From Citrobacter europaeus (GTDB lineage Bacteria; Pseudomonadota; Gammaproteobacteria; Enterobacterales; Enterobacteriaceae): DNA of 64,000 nt. The stretch spans positions 1,612,001-1,676,000 of the forward strand of contig CP083650.1 in assembly GCA_020099315.1 (NCBI GenBank). Direction: 5' to 3'. The notes beneath the pieces were generated by a model. It was given only the letters and a program-made list of their open reading frames with translations, had not been told where the DNA came from and searched no databases. The translations under genes were made by a program, and so were the position numbers. Shown here one piece after another: positions 41,885 through 51,209 of this stretch (its first letter is position 1; every line of letters starts with the position of its first letter).

Positions 41885-44149
41885 ATGAAAATAACAACGG
41901 TTGGTACGTGTGCATTATTCGGCATTCTCCCGCTTATGCTCTTACCTGGGCTACCTGACATGCTGTGCATCAGCGTCGTATTTTGCCTGGCATGCTTGCT
42001 CTGTCTTATTTCTCGCAGGCCTGTATGTTTCGCCGGTGTAACTCTGCTGTTTTTTCTTTGGGGCGTTCTCGCCGCGAAAGATGCGCTGTGGGCCGGTAAT
42101 ACGCTGCCTGCGAAAACCCAGCAGGCTATCGTGCGGATAACCGCAACCGATAACATGACAACGCACTACGGCCAGATCACGCATCTGCAGGGGAAGCGGA
42201 TATTTCCCGCCATCGGAATTATTCTGTATGGACAGTACTTACCCGACGGCGTTTGCGCGGGTCAGACATGGGCGATGACGCTGAAGGTTCGTGCTGTACA
42301 TGGCCAATTGAACGAGGGCGGGTTTGATAGCCAGCGTTACGCGTTGGCGCAGCACCTGCCGCTGACGGGAAGATTTTTGCAGGCTTCGGTTATCTCACCA
42401 CAATGCAGTTTGCGTTCGCGGTATCTCTCCTCGCTGAAAACTGCGCTCGCCGATTATCCCTGGCAGCAAGTCATATTGGGTCTGGGAATGGGTGAGCGTT
42501 TATCGGTGTCACAAGAGGTGAAAACCATTATGCGTGATACCGGTACGACCCATTTGATGGCGATTTCCGGGCTGCATATTGCGTTTGCCGCACTTCTGGC
42601 TGCAGGGTTAGTTCGCGCGGGACAATTTTTTATGCCAGCCAGTTGGATTTGCTGGCAGGTTCCTTTAGTGGGTGGGGTAGTCTGTGCAACATTCTATGCC
42701 TGGCTAACGGGACTACAGCCCCCGGCATTACGGACGGTTGTTGCGCTGCTGGTCTGGGGGGCGCTAAAACTCAGTGGCAGGCAGTGGAGTGGATGGTCGG
42801 TTTTGGTCTGCTGTCTGGCAGCCATTCTGGTGGTGGATCCTGTCGCCGTTCTTTCACAGAGTCTGTGGTTGTCTGCTTTTGCCGTTGCGGCACAGCTGTT
42901 CTGGTATCAATGGGTTCCAATGCCAGATTGGCCGCTATCGCGCGTTGGACGTCAATTTCTGGCGCTTGCTCATTTGCAATTGGGAATTACGCTTCTGCTT
43001 CTGCCAGTACAAATCGCGATGTTTCATGGTTTCAGCCTGACCTCATTTCTGGCGAATTTATTCGCCGTACCTCTGGTCACCTTTATTTCCGTACCGTTGA
43101 TATTAGCAGGCATGATCGTGCATTTAACCGGGCTGGCGATGATTGAATCGGGCTTGTGGTATTCAGCAGATCGCTCGCTGGCGCTGTTATTTTGGGGGCT
43201 CAGGAGCCTGCCTGAAGGGTGGATCAATATTGATGCACGTTGGCAATGGCTTGCATTTTTACCCGCACTCCTGCTCATCGTATATCGATTGAACGTCTGG
43301 CGAACGCTACCGGTAGTTTGTGTCACAGTGCCCCTTTTATTGAGCAGCCCGTTCTGGCAAACGTCACGTACTGACGTGTGGCAAGTGCATATGCTGGATG
43401 TCGGGCAGGGGCTGGCGATGGTGATTGCGCGTAATGGGAAAGCGCTGCTTTACGATACTGGTCTGGCATGGCCTGAAGGCGATAGCGCGCAACAGCTGAT
43501 TATTCCCTGGCTACGCTGGCACAATCTGGAGCCGCAAGGGGTAATTTTAAGCCATGAGCATATGGATCACCGGGGTGGGTTGCGCTCGCTGCAGCAAGCC
43601 TGGCCGTCGTTATGGATAAGAAGTCCATTAGGTTGGGAAGGGCATCGTCCGTGCTTTCGTGGGGAACGTTGGCAGTGGCAAGGGTTAACCTTCACTGCGC
43701 ACTGGCCGGTACGTGGAAACACAGATGCGGGGAATAACCACTCCTGCGTGGTAAAGGTCGATGATGGGAATCAGAGTATTCTGCTGACCGGCGATATTGA
43801 GTCTCCCGCTGAACAAAAAATGCTAAGTCACTATTGGCAGCATCTGCAGTCTACGGTGGTGCAGGTTCCGCATCATGGCAGCAATACCTCATCATCACTG
43901 GCGCTGATTCAGCGGGTGGGCGGACAGGCCGCGTTAGCCTCGGCATCCCGTTATAATGCCTGGCGTCTACCGTCCTGGAAAGTGGAGCAACGTTATCGAC
44001 AACAAAATTATCAATGGCTGGATACACCACATCAGGGGCAGATTACGCTGGATTTTTATCCAAAAAACTGGCGAGTACGCAGCTTGCGGGATCAGATTTT
44101 ACCTCGTTGGTATCATCAGTGGTTTGGCGTGTCGGATGATAACGGGTAG
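41885..44149 (+). CDS. ycaI: ComEC/Rec2-family DNA-uptake channel protein YcaI
   Basis: A 754-residue inner-membrane protein matching E. coli YcaI. N-terminal membrane segments and a small OB-like domain (about 1-170) precede the multi-pass Competence domain (about 190-470). A C-terminal metallo-beta-lactamase-like domain has HEHMDHRGG near residue 559. Homologues move single-stranded DNA into the cytoplasm in competent bacteria; a role in enteric competence is inferred. It lies just upstream of msbA. Confidence 0.95.
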   Translation: MKITTVGTCALFGILPLMLLPGLPDMLCISVVFCLACLLCLISRRPVCFAGVTLLFFLWGVLAAKDALWAGNTLPAKTQQAIVRITATDNMTTHYGQITHLQGKRIFPAIGIILYGQYLPDGVCAGQTWAMTLKVRAVHGQLNEGGFDSQRYALAQHLPLTGRFLQASVISPQCSLRSRYLSSLKTALADYPWQQVILGLGMGERLSVSQEVKTIMRDTGTTHLMAISGLHIAFAALLAAGLVRAGQFFMPASWICWQVPLVGGVVCATFYAWLTGLQPPALRTVVALLVWGALKLSGRQWSGWSVLVCCLAAILVVDPVAVLSQSLWLSAFAVAAQLFWYQWVPMPDWPLSRVGRQFLALAHLQLGITLLLLPVQIAMFHGFSLTSFLANLFAVPLVTFISVPLILAGMIVHLTGLAMIESGLWYSADRSLALLFWGLRSLPEGWINIDARWQWLAFLPALLLIVYRLNVWRTLPVVCVTVPLLLSSPFWQTSRTDVWQVHMLDVGQGLAMVIARNGKALLYDTGLAWPEGDSAQQLIIPWLRWHNLEPQGVILSHEHMDHRGGLRSLQQAWPSLWIRSPLGWEGHRPCFRGERWQWQGLTFTAHWPVRGNTDAGNNHSCVVKVDDGNQSILLTGDIESPAEQKMLSHYWQHLQSTVVQVPHHGSNTSSSLALIQRVGGQAALASASRYNAWRLPSWKVEQRYRQQNYQWLDTPHQGQITLDFYPKNWRVRSLRDQILPRWYHQWFGVSDDNG

Positions 44150-44185
44150 AATATGCGGCTATTCTAACAAATGCTGGTTTTTTGA

Positions 44186-45934
44186 ATGCATAACGATAAA
44201 GATCTCTCTACGTGGCAGACGTTTCGCCGACTATGGCCAACCATAGCGCCTTTTAAATCGGGTCTGATCGTGGCGGGTATAGCGTTAATACTTAACGCGG
44301 CCAGCGATACCTTCATGCTATCGCTCCTTAAGCCATTACTGGATGATGGTTTTGGTAAAACGGATCGCTCGGTGCTGCTGTGGATGCCGCTGGTGGTCAT
44401 TGGACTAATGGTTCTCCGCGGCTTTACCAGCTATGTTTCTAGTTACTGCATCTCATGGGTGTCAGGCAAAGTGGTCATGACCATGCGTCGCCGCTTGTTT
44501 GGTCATATGATGGGTATGCCGGTCTCCTTTTTTGATAAGCAGTCTACAGGTACGCTGCTGTCACGTATTACCTATGATTCAGAGCAGGTAGCGTCCTCGT
44601 CTTCCGGCGCGCTGATCACCGTGGTACGTGAAGGGGCTTCAATTATTGGCCTGTTTATCATGATGTTTTATTACAGCTGGCAACTGTCGTTGATCCTGAT
44701 TGTACTGGCGCCAATTGTTTCAGTGGCTATTCGTATAGTTTCTAAGCGCTTTCGTAGCATCAGTAAAAACATGCAAAACACCATGGGGCAGGTTACGACC
44801 AGTGCGGAGCAGATGCTAAAAGGGCACAAAGAAGTTCTGATTTTTGGTGGTCAGGAAGTCGAAACCAAGCGCTTCGATAAAGTCAGCAACAAGATGCGCT
44901 TGCAGGGCATGAAGATGGTTTCTGCCTCTTCTATCTCCGATCCTATCATCCAGCTGATCGCGTCTCTGGCGCTGGCCTTCGTGTTGTATGCAGCCAGCTT
45001 CCCAAGCGTGATGGAAAACCTGACAGCAGGGACAATTACGGTTGTCTTCTCGTCAATGATCGCGCTGATGCGTCCATTGAAATCGCTGACCAACGTCAAC
45101 GCGCAGTTCCAGCGCGGTATGGCGGCATGCCAGACCTTATTTACGATTCTGGATAGCGAGCAGGAAAAAGACGAAGGTACACGCGTAATCGAACGTGCTA
45201 CCGGTAATCTTGAGTTCCGCAACGTGACTTTCACCTATCCAGGACGTGAAGTGCCTGCGCTGCGCAACATCAACCTGAACATTCCAGCGGGCAAAACCGT
45301 TGCTTTGGTTGGGCGTTCGGGGTCAGGTAAATCCACCATCGCCAGCCTGATTACGCGCTTCTACGATATTGATGAAGGGCAGATCCTGATGGACGGACAC
45401 GATCTACGCGAATATACCCTGGCATCCCTGCGCGATCAGGTTGCATTGGTTTCGCAGAATGTGCACCTGTTTAACGATACGGTTGCCAACAACATCGCCT
45501 ATGCGCGTACCGATTTGTACAGCCGCGAGCAGATCGAAAAAGCGGCGCAAATGGCCTACGCCATGGATTTCATCAATAAGATGGACAATGGCCTCGATAC
45601 GGTGATTGGCGAAAACGGCGTCCTGCTTTCCGGTGGTCAGCGCCAGCGTATCGCTATCGCGCGCGCCTTGTTGCGTGACAGTCCGATTCTGATCCTTGAT
45701 GAAGCAACGTCGGCACTCGATACCGAATCTGAACGCGCGATTCAGGCTGCTCTGGATGAGTTACAGAAAAACCGTACTTCTCTGGTGATTGCCCACCGCC
45801 TTTCTACCATTGAACAGGCGGATGAAATCATCGTGGTGGAAGACGGTATTATTGTTGAGCGCGGAACCCATAGCGAGCTTATTGAGCAGCGTGGGGTGTA
45901 TGCGCAATTACACAAAATGCAATTCGGTCAATGA
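44186..45934 (+). CDS. msbA: lipid A export ATP-binding/permease MsbA
   Basis: The essential 582-residue homodimeric ABC flippase moving core-lipid A across the inner membrane. Six membrane segments lie in the first ~330 residues. Walker A is GRSGSGKST near 376-384, signature LSGGQRQRIAIARA near 481 and Walker B LILDEATSALD. It overlaps lpxK by four bases (ATGA), so translation is coupled; both act in lipid A biogenesis. Confidence 0.99.
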   Translation: MHNDKDLSTWQTFRRLWPTIAPFKSGLIVAGIALILNAASDTFMLSLLKPLLDDGFGKTDRSVLLWMPLVVIGLMVLRGFTSYVSSYCISWVSGKVVMTMRRRLFGHMMGMPVSFFDKQSTGTLLSRITYDSEQVASSSSGALITVVREGASIIGLFIMMFYYSWQLSLILIVLAPIVSVAIRIVSKRFRSISKNMQNTMGQVTTSAEQMLKGHKEVLIFGGQEVETKRFDKVSNKMRLQGMKMVSASSISDPIIQLIASLALAFVLYAASFPSVMENLTAGTITVVFSSMIALMRPLKSLTNVNAQFQRGMAACQTLFTILDSEQEKDEGTRVIERATGNLEFRNVTFTYPGREVPALRNINLNIPAGKTVALVGRSGSGKSTIASLITRFYDIDEGQILMDGHDLREYTLASLRDQVALVSQNVHLFNDTVANNIAYARTDLYSREQIEKAAQMAYAMDFINKMDNGLDTVIGENGVLLSGGQRQRIAIARALLRDSPILILDEATSALDTESERAIQAALDELQKNRTSLVIAHRLSTIEQADEIIVVEDGIIVERGTHSELIEQRGVYAQLHKMQFGQ

Positions 45935-46908
45935 TCGCTCGAATCTGGTCTGGTGAGTCGCCGCTGTGGCGACTGTTACTCCCACTCTCCTGGTTGTATG
46001 GCCTGGTGAGTGGCGGGATCCGTTTATGCTACAAGCTTGGGATTAAACGCGCGTGGCGTGCGCCAGTACCGGTTGTGGTGGTCGGAAACCTTACCGCCGG
46101 CGGCAATGGCAAAACACCGGTGGTGATTTGGCTGGTTGAACAACTACGGCAACGTGGGATCCGCGTGGGCGTGGTGTCGCGTGGTTATGGCGGGAAAGCG
46201 CCTGCTTATCCGCTGTTGCTGACCGCTGATACTACTACCGCAGAAGCGGGCGATGAACCGGTGCTGATCGCCCAACGTACCGGCGTGCCGGTGGCGGTAT
46301 CCCCGGTAAGATCGGATGCGGTAAAAGCCATTTTGGCCCAACATGACGTGCAGATTATTGTGACAGACGATGGTCTACAGCACTATCGTCTGGCGCGAGA
46401 TGTTGAAATCGTGGTTATTGATGGCGAACGTCGGTTTGGCAATGGCTGGTGGCTTCCCGCTGGTCCTATGCGGGAGCGCGCAGGTCGGCTTAAATCGGTT
46501 GATGCGACTATCGTTAACGGTGGCGTTGCGCAGCCAGGGGAAATCCCTATGCGACTTGAACCGGGGCTGGCCGTTAATTTACGCACGGGTGAACGCCGCG
46601 ATGTGGCGCAGTTGACCAATATTGTCGCCATGGCGGGCATTGGCCACCCACCGCGTTATTTTGCCACGCTGCAAGCGTGTGGTGCCAGCATACAAAAAAG
46701 CATTGCGCTGGCAGACCATCAGTCTCTGACCTACAGTGACGTCAGTGCGTTTGTAGACGCCGGACAAACGCTGGTAATGACGGAAAAAGATGCGGTTAAG
46801 TGCCGGGCATTTGCCGATGAAAACTGGTGGTATTTACCTGTTGACGCTCATTTGTCAGGCGATCGGCCTGATGTGTTGTTGGATAACTTAATCTCGCTGA
46901 CTCGCTAA
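45931..46908 (+). CDS. lpxK: tetraacyldisaccharide 4'-kinase
   Basis: A 325-residue inner-membrane-associated kinase adding the 4'-phosphate of lipid A. A hydrophobic N-terminal helix (LLLPLSWLYGLVSGGI) precedes the P-loop NLTAGGNGKTPVV near residues 52-64. The catalytic region VSRGYGGK and DDGLQHYRLARDVEIVVID follows. It is slightly shorter than the 328 residues of E. coli. Its start overlaps the msbA stop. Confidence 0.98.
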   Translation: MIARIWSGESPLWRLLLPLSWLYGLVSGGIRLCYKLGIKRAWRAPVPVVVVGNLTAGGNGKTPVVIWLVEQLRQRGIRVGVVSRGYGGKAPAYPLLLTADTTTAEAGDEPVLIAQRTGVPVAVSPVRSDAVKAILAQHDVQIIVTDDGLQHYRLARDVEIVVIDGERRFGNGWWLPAGPMRERAGRLKSVDATIVNGGVAQPGEIPMRLEPGLAVNLRTGERRDVAQLTNIVAMAGIGHPPRYFATLQACGASIQKSIALADHQSLTYSDVSAFVDAGQTLVMTEKDAVKCRAFADENWWYLPVDAHLSGDRPDVLLDNLISLTR

Positions 46909-46949
46909 CTGATTCACGCTGCGGCAGCGAATCATTTATGAGGCCATAA

Positions 46950-48182
46950 ATGTCGTTGCCGCGTCTTTCTTTGACGGATGCCCGTCATCTTCACCTTGCC
47001 GCTCAAGGGCTGCTGAAAAAAACACGCCGTCGGGCAACCCCAGCAGATATTCTTACCACCATTTCTCGCATGTCGTTACTGCAAATCGATACCATCAATA
47101 TTGTGGCGCGCAGCCCTTACCTGGTGCTGTTTAGTCGTTTGGGCGATTATTCCCCCCAGTGGCTGGATGACGCATTGCAGCAGGGCGCATTGATGGAATA
47201 CTGGGCGCACGAGGCCTGCTTTTTGCCGCGCAGCGACTTTATGCTGATACGCCACCGCATGCTGGCCCCGGAGAAAATGGGCTGGAAATATAAAGCGGCA
47301 TGGATGAAAGAACATGCGCATGAAATTGAGCAACTGCTCCAGCACATCCAACATAACGGACCAGTACGCTCTGCCGATTTTGAGCATCCGCGCAAGGGGG
47401 CCAGCGGCTGGTGGGAATGGAAGCCGCATAAGCGTCATCTTGAAGGGCTGTTCACTGCCGGGAAAGTCATGGTGGTGGAAAGGCGTAATTTCCAGCGAGT
47501 GTATGATCTAACCCATCGCGTCATGCCGCACTGGGATGATGAACGCGACCTGCTTTCGCAGGAGGATGCTGAAAGCGCCATGCTGGATAACAGCGCCCGT
47601 AGCCTGGGGATTTTTCGCGAACAGTGGCTGGCAGACTACTACCGTCTCAAGCGCCCGGCGCTAAAAAACTGGTGTAACGTGCGCGCGCAGCAGCAACAAA
47701 TTATTCCTGTCGACGTCGAAGGGCTGGGAACCCTGTGGCTGCACAGTCACTTTCAGCCGCTGCTGGAGCAGGCGCTGGCGGGTAAATTAACGGCGACCCA
47801 TAGCGCAGTATTATCGCCCTTTGATCCGGTGGTTTGGGATCGTAAACGGGCAGAACAGCTATTCGATTTTAGCTACCGGCTGGAATGTTATACACCGGCG
47901 CCGAAACGTCAGTATGGTTATTTCGTCCTGCCGTTGCTGCATCGCGGGCAATTAGTTGGGCGGATGGATGCCAAAATGCACCGCAAAACGGGCGTGCTGG
48001 ATGTGATTTCATTGTGGTTACAGGATGGCGTCAAACCTGGGGTTACTCTGCAAAAAGGATTGTTTCAGGCGATTGATGATTTTGCCCGCTGGCAGCAGGC
48101 AACACGCGTGACGCTGGGACGCTATCCTGAAGGTTTATTTGCTGATGTACGCCATGGTTGGGAAATAGACCCAGCCCTTTAA
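46950..48182 (+). CDS. ycaQ: interstrand crosslink DNA glycosylase YcaQ (AlkX)
   Basis: A 410-residue HTH_42-family DNA glycosylase that unhooks nitrogen-mustard crosslinks. The catalytic QxD motif is seen as Gln45-Ile-Asp47 within SLLQIDTIN. Winged-helix repeats follow, and the conserved LSPFDPVVWDRKRAEQLFDF lies near residue 290. It resembles E. coli YcaQ along its whole length and lies between lpxK and ycaR. Confidence 0.95.
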   Translation: MSLPRLSLTDARHLHLAAQGLLKKTRRRATPADILTTISRMSLLQIDTINIVARSPYLVLFSRLGDYSPQWLDDALQQGALMEYWAHEACFLPRSDFMLIRHRMLAPEKMGWKYKAAWMKEHAHEIEQLLQHIQHNGPVRSADFEHPRKGASGWWEWKPHKRHLEGLFTAGKVMVVERRNFQRVYDLTHRVMPHWDDERDLLSQEDAESAMLDNSARSLGIFREQWLADYYRLKRPALKNWCNVRAQQQQIIPVDVEGLGTLWLHSHFQPLLEQALAGKLTATHSAVLSPFDPVVWDRKRAEQLFDFSYRLECYTPAPKRQYGYFVLPLLHRGQLVGRMDAKMHRKTGVLDVISLWLQDGVKPGVTLQKGLFQAIDDFARWQQATRVTLGRYPEGLFADVRHGWEIDPAL

Positions 48183-48233
48183 GCGATTATGTTAATATTT
48201 ACGGATTCACAATCCGGTCCATCTGGAGGAACT

Positions 48234-48416
48234 ATGGATCATCGTCTGCTTGAAATCATTGCCTGCCCGGTATGCAATGGCAAACTCTGGTTTAACCAGG
48301 AAAAACAGGAACTGATTTGTAAACTGGATAACCTTGCTTTCCCACTGCGTGATGGTATTCCCGTTTTACTGGAAACTGAAGCCCGCGTTCTGACTGCTGA
48401 TGAGAGTAAATCATGA
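48234..48416 (+). CDS. ycaR: YcaR, Trm112-like small protein
   Basis: A 60-residue protein with a CPVC knuckle (about residues 11-14) and a second Cys near residue 29, the pattern of UPF0434/Trm112-like proteins. ATG 48234 has CTGGAGGA five bases upstream and gives MDHRLLEIIACPVC as in E. coli; an open frame 15 codons longer lacks a site. Its ATGA overlap with kdsB suggests coupled translation. Function is unproven. Confidence 0.95.
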   Translation: MDHRLLEIIACPVCNGKLWFNQEKQELICKLDNLAFPLRDGIPVLLETEARVLTADESKS

Positions 48417-49159
48417 GTTTTGTGGTCATTATTCCTGCGCGATATGCGTCCACACGTTTGCCGGGCAAGCCGCTGTTGGATATCAACGGCAAGCCGATGA
48501 TCGTGCATGTTCTGGAGCGTGCGCGTGAATCTGGCGCTGAACGTATTATCGTTGCGACCGATCACGAAGATGTCGCTCGCGCGGTAGAAGCGGTGGGTGG
48601 CGAAGTATGCATGACTCGCGCCGATCACCAGTCCGGTACGGAGCGTCTGGCGGAAGTCGTTGAGAAATGTGGTTTTAGCGATGATACCGTTATTGTGAAC
48701 GTACAGGGTGATGAGCCGATGATCCCGGCGGTCATTATTCGCCAGGTCGCAGAGAATCTGGCGCAGCGCCAGGTCGGTATGGCGACACTTGCGGCCCCGA
48801 TTCACAGTGCGGAAGAGGCATTTAACCCGAATGCGGTAAAAGTCGTTCTGGACGCCGAAGGGTATGCGCTCTATTTTTCACGCGCGACCATCCCGTGGGA
48901 TCGCGATCGTTTTGCCAGGAGCCTGGAAACGGTGGGTGACACCTTCCTGCGCCATCTGGGTATTTACGGCTATCGCGCCGGTTTTATCCGCCGCTATGTT
49001 AACTGGCAGCCCAGCCCGCTTGAGCATATTGAAATGCTGGAGCAGCTACGTGTGCTGTGGTACGGCGAAAAAATTCACGTTGCCGTCGCCAAAGAAGTAC
49101 CCGGTACCGGCGTAGACACTGCCGAAGATCTTGAGCGCGTTCGCGCCGAAATGCGTTAG
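48413..49159 (+). CDS. kdsB: 3-deoxy-manno-octulosonate cytidylyltransferase
   Basis: The 248-residue CMP-KDO synthetase that activates KDO for lipopolysaccharide. The nucleotidyltransferase start IIPARYASTRLPGKPL is followed by VNVQGDEPMIP, which binds Mg-CTP. ATG 48413 overlaps the ycaR stop. With msbA and lpxK nearby, this stretch is rich in lipid A and inner-core genes. Confidence 0.99.
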   Translation: MSFVVIIPARYASTRLPGKPLLDINGKPMIVHVLERARESGAERIIVATDHEDVARAVEAVGGEVCMTRADHQSGTERLAEVVEKCGFSDDTVIVNVQGDEPMIPAVIIRQVAENLAQRQVGMATLAAPIHSAEEAFNPNAVKVVLDAEGYALYFSRATIPWDRDRFARSLETVGDTFLRHLGIYGYRAGFIRRYVNWQPSPLEHIEMLEQLRVLWYGEKIHVAVAKEVPGTGVDTAEDLERVRAEMR

Positions 49160-49167
49160 TTTTTCTC

Positions 49168-49211
49168 ACGACACTCCCCCTGGTAACGCGAATTTTTGGG
49201 AGGAGTGTCGT
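49168..49211 (+). terminator. inverted repeat downstream of kdsB
   Basis: A 10-bp perfect stem (ACGACACTCC with GGAGTGTCGT) encloses a 24-base loop containing CCC/GGG. No T run. It may act as a terminator or mRNA 3'-end structure. Confidence 0.5.
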
Positions 49212-49322
49212 ATCGTTACGCTTTCCCCCCACTTTTCTTTTCATCAATTGATCTCATCCGGGTGACATCTGTCTGCACGACGCTCATTATGAAAGCAGTA
49301 GCATTTATGAGGGCAATCTGAA

Positions 49323-50216
49323 ATGGAACAGTTGCGTGCCGAACTCAGCCATCTGTTGGGTGAAAAACTCAGTCGTATAGAATGCGTGAATGAAAAAGCG
49401 GATACGGCCCTGTGGTCGCTGTATGACAGCCAGGGAAATCCGATGCCGCTGATGGCGAGGAGTTTCACCACGCCGGGTATGGCGCAGCAGCTGGCATGGA
49501 AAACCTCCATGCTGGCGCGCAGTGGTACGGTTCGAATGCCCGTCATTTATGGGGTCTTAACGCACGAGGAGCATCCCGGTCCTGATGTGCTGCTGCTTGA
49601 GCGTCTACGCGGCGTACCAGTGGAAGCGCCAGCCCGAACGCCTGAACGCTGGGAACATTTGAAAGATCAGATAGTAGAAGGTCTGCTGTCATGGCATCGG
49701 CAGGATAGCCGTGGCTGCGTGGGAATGGTGGATAACACGCAAGAGAATATCTGGCCATCCTGGTATCGTCAGCGCGTTGAGGTGCTGTGGACTACGCTAA
49801 ATCAGTTCAACAATACCGGGCTGACGATGCAGGATAAGCGGATCCTGTTTCGCACCCGTGAGTGTTTGCCCGCCTTATTTGAAGGGTTCAATGATAATTG
49901 TGTGCTGATCCACGGTAATTTCAGTTTACGTAGCATGCTCAAAGACGCCCGCAGCGATCAGCTTCTGGCGATGGTGGGACCGGGGTTGATGCTGTGGGCG
50001 CCAAGAGAATATGAACTGTTTCGCCTGATGGATAATGCGCTGGCCGAAAGCCTGCTTTGGCAGTACCTGCAACGCGCGCCAGTGGCGGAGTCATTTATCT
50101 GGCGGCGCTGGTTGTACGTGTTATGGGATGAGGTCGCGCAACTGGTCAACACCGGACGTTTTAATCGCTCCAACTTTGACCTGGCGACAAAATCATTGCT
50201 GCCGTGGCTCGCCTGA
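49323..50216 (+). CDS. ycbJ: YcbJ, phosphotransferase-fold protein
   Basis: A 297-residue protein with the aminoglycoside-phosphotransferase (APH)-like fold, matching E. coli YcbJ of unknown function. The Brenner-type catalytic segment reads LIHGNFSLRSML near residue 200, so the usual HGD Asp is Asn. This may mean altered or no kinase activity. It lies after kdsB and converges with elyC. Confidence 0.92.
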   Translation: MEQLRAELSHLLGEKLSRIECVNEKADTALWSLYDSQGNPMPLMARSFTTPGMAQQLAWKTSMLARSGTVRMPVIYGVLTHEEHPGPDVLLLERLRGVPVEAPARTPERWEHLKDQIVEGLLSWHRQDSRGCVGMVDNTQENIWPSWYRQRVEVLWTTLNQFNNTGLTMQDKRILFRTRECLPALFEGFNDNCVLIHGNFSLRSMLKDARSDQLLAMVGPGLMLWAPREYELFRLMDNALAESLLWQYLQRAPVAESFIWRRWLYVLWDEVAQLVNTGRFNRSNFDLATKSLLPWLA

Positions 50217-50228
50217 TGAACACGTGAA

Positions 50229-50301
50229 CATCTTACGTGGCCTACAATTTTGCGCTGAACACGTAGGCCTGATAAGACGCGTCAGCGTCCCCATCAGGCA
50301 A
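50229..50301. repeat. REP/BIME element between ycbJ and elyC
   Basis: GCCTGAT (50267) and ATCAGGC (50293-50299) enclose GACGCGTCAGCGTC, the nested palindrome of a REP unit. An upstream TACGTGGCCTACA / CGTAGGCC half-repeat makes a BIME-like pair. It lies between convergent genes. Confidence 0.85.
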
Positions 50302-50309
50302 AAATGCTA

Positions 50310-51074
50310 TCAATGTTCCGATCCTTTTAGCCACTGCCAGATGCGTCCCAGGGTTTCATAACCCACACGATCGCTATGCATTAGCCAGACAGGTGAAGGA
50401 ATTGCGCGCTCCCACGGATTAAGCGGTGAATCAATCGCTAACTGATTGGCCGGTGCTGGCAGCGGATGTAGCCCGGCCTGCTGGAAGAAAATCATGGCAC
50501 GCGGCAAGTGCGAGGCAGAGGTTACCAGCAGGAACGGCGCGTTGCCGATGGCCTGCTTTACCGCTGCGGCTTCTTCTTCGGTATCTTTGGGTTGATCCAG
50601 GGTGATGATGTCATCGACTGGTACCCCCAGCGACTGCGCTACGCGGGCTCCCGCTTCTGCAGTACTGACGTTATTGCTCTTTGCCGCAGCACCGGTAAAG
50701 ATAAGCTTCGATCCCGGGTTAGCACGCCAGAGGCGAATACCTTCATTCAGACGCGGAAGGCTGTTGTTGATCAGGTTAGAACTTGGCGCCCACTGCGGGT
50801 TCCAGGTATACCCTCCGCCCAGCACTACAATGTATTCCACTTTTTGCGTATCCTGCCATGTTGGATAACTGTCCTCAATTGGTTTCAGCAGACTGTCGGC
50901 GACGGGTTGTAAGCTAAGAAGTAACAGCGCCAGCCAACTCAGGCTAATACACACTTTCCCCGTTTTTTGAAAGCGGCTGAACCAGACCAGCGCCAGGCCG
51001 ATGCCCATCACAAGCAGCATCAACGGAAGCGGCAGCATCATACCGCCAATCACTTTCTTCAGCGTAAAAAGCAT
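50310..51074 (-). CDS. elyC: envelope biogenesis factor ElyC
   Basis: A 254-residue DUF218 membrane protein. E. coli ElyC is needed for peptidoglycan synthesis at low temperature and affects undecaprenyl-lipid use. Two N-terminal hydrophobic segments (about 12-33 and 42-60) are followed by the periplasmic DUF218 domain with IVVLGGGY, SKLIFTGAAAKS and LLVTSASHLPRAMIFF. ATG 51074 faces cmoM. Convergent with ycbJ across the REP element. Confidence 0.95.
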   Translation of the reverse strand: MLFTLKKVIGGMMLPLPLMLLVMGIGLALVWFSRFQKTGKVCISLSWLALLLLSLQPVADSLLKPIEDSYPTWQDTQKVEYIVVLGGGYTWNPQWAPSSNLINNSLPRLNEGIRLWRANPGSKLIFTGAAAKSNNVSTAEAGARVAQSLGVPVDDIITLDQPKDTEEEAAAVKQAIGNAPFLLVTSASHLPRAMIFFQQAGLHPLPAPANQLAIDSPLNPWERAIPSPVWLMHSDRVGYETLGRIWQWLKGSEH

Positions 51075-51209
51075 TCTTTTTGGTTCCTTTTTTAACCATA
51101 CAGCAGGGGATCTGCAGGGATATTACACCAGGAAGGTTCATTCTCGGCGTGGGTGTGACAAAATAGCGGTTTTACTTAGTCACCCTAAAGCCAGTATGTG
51201 GAGAGCCCG

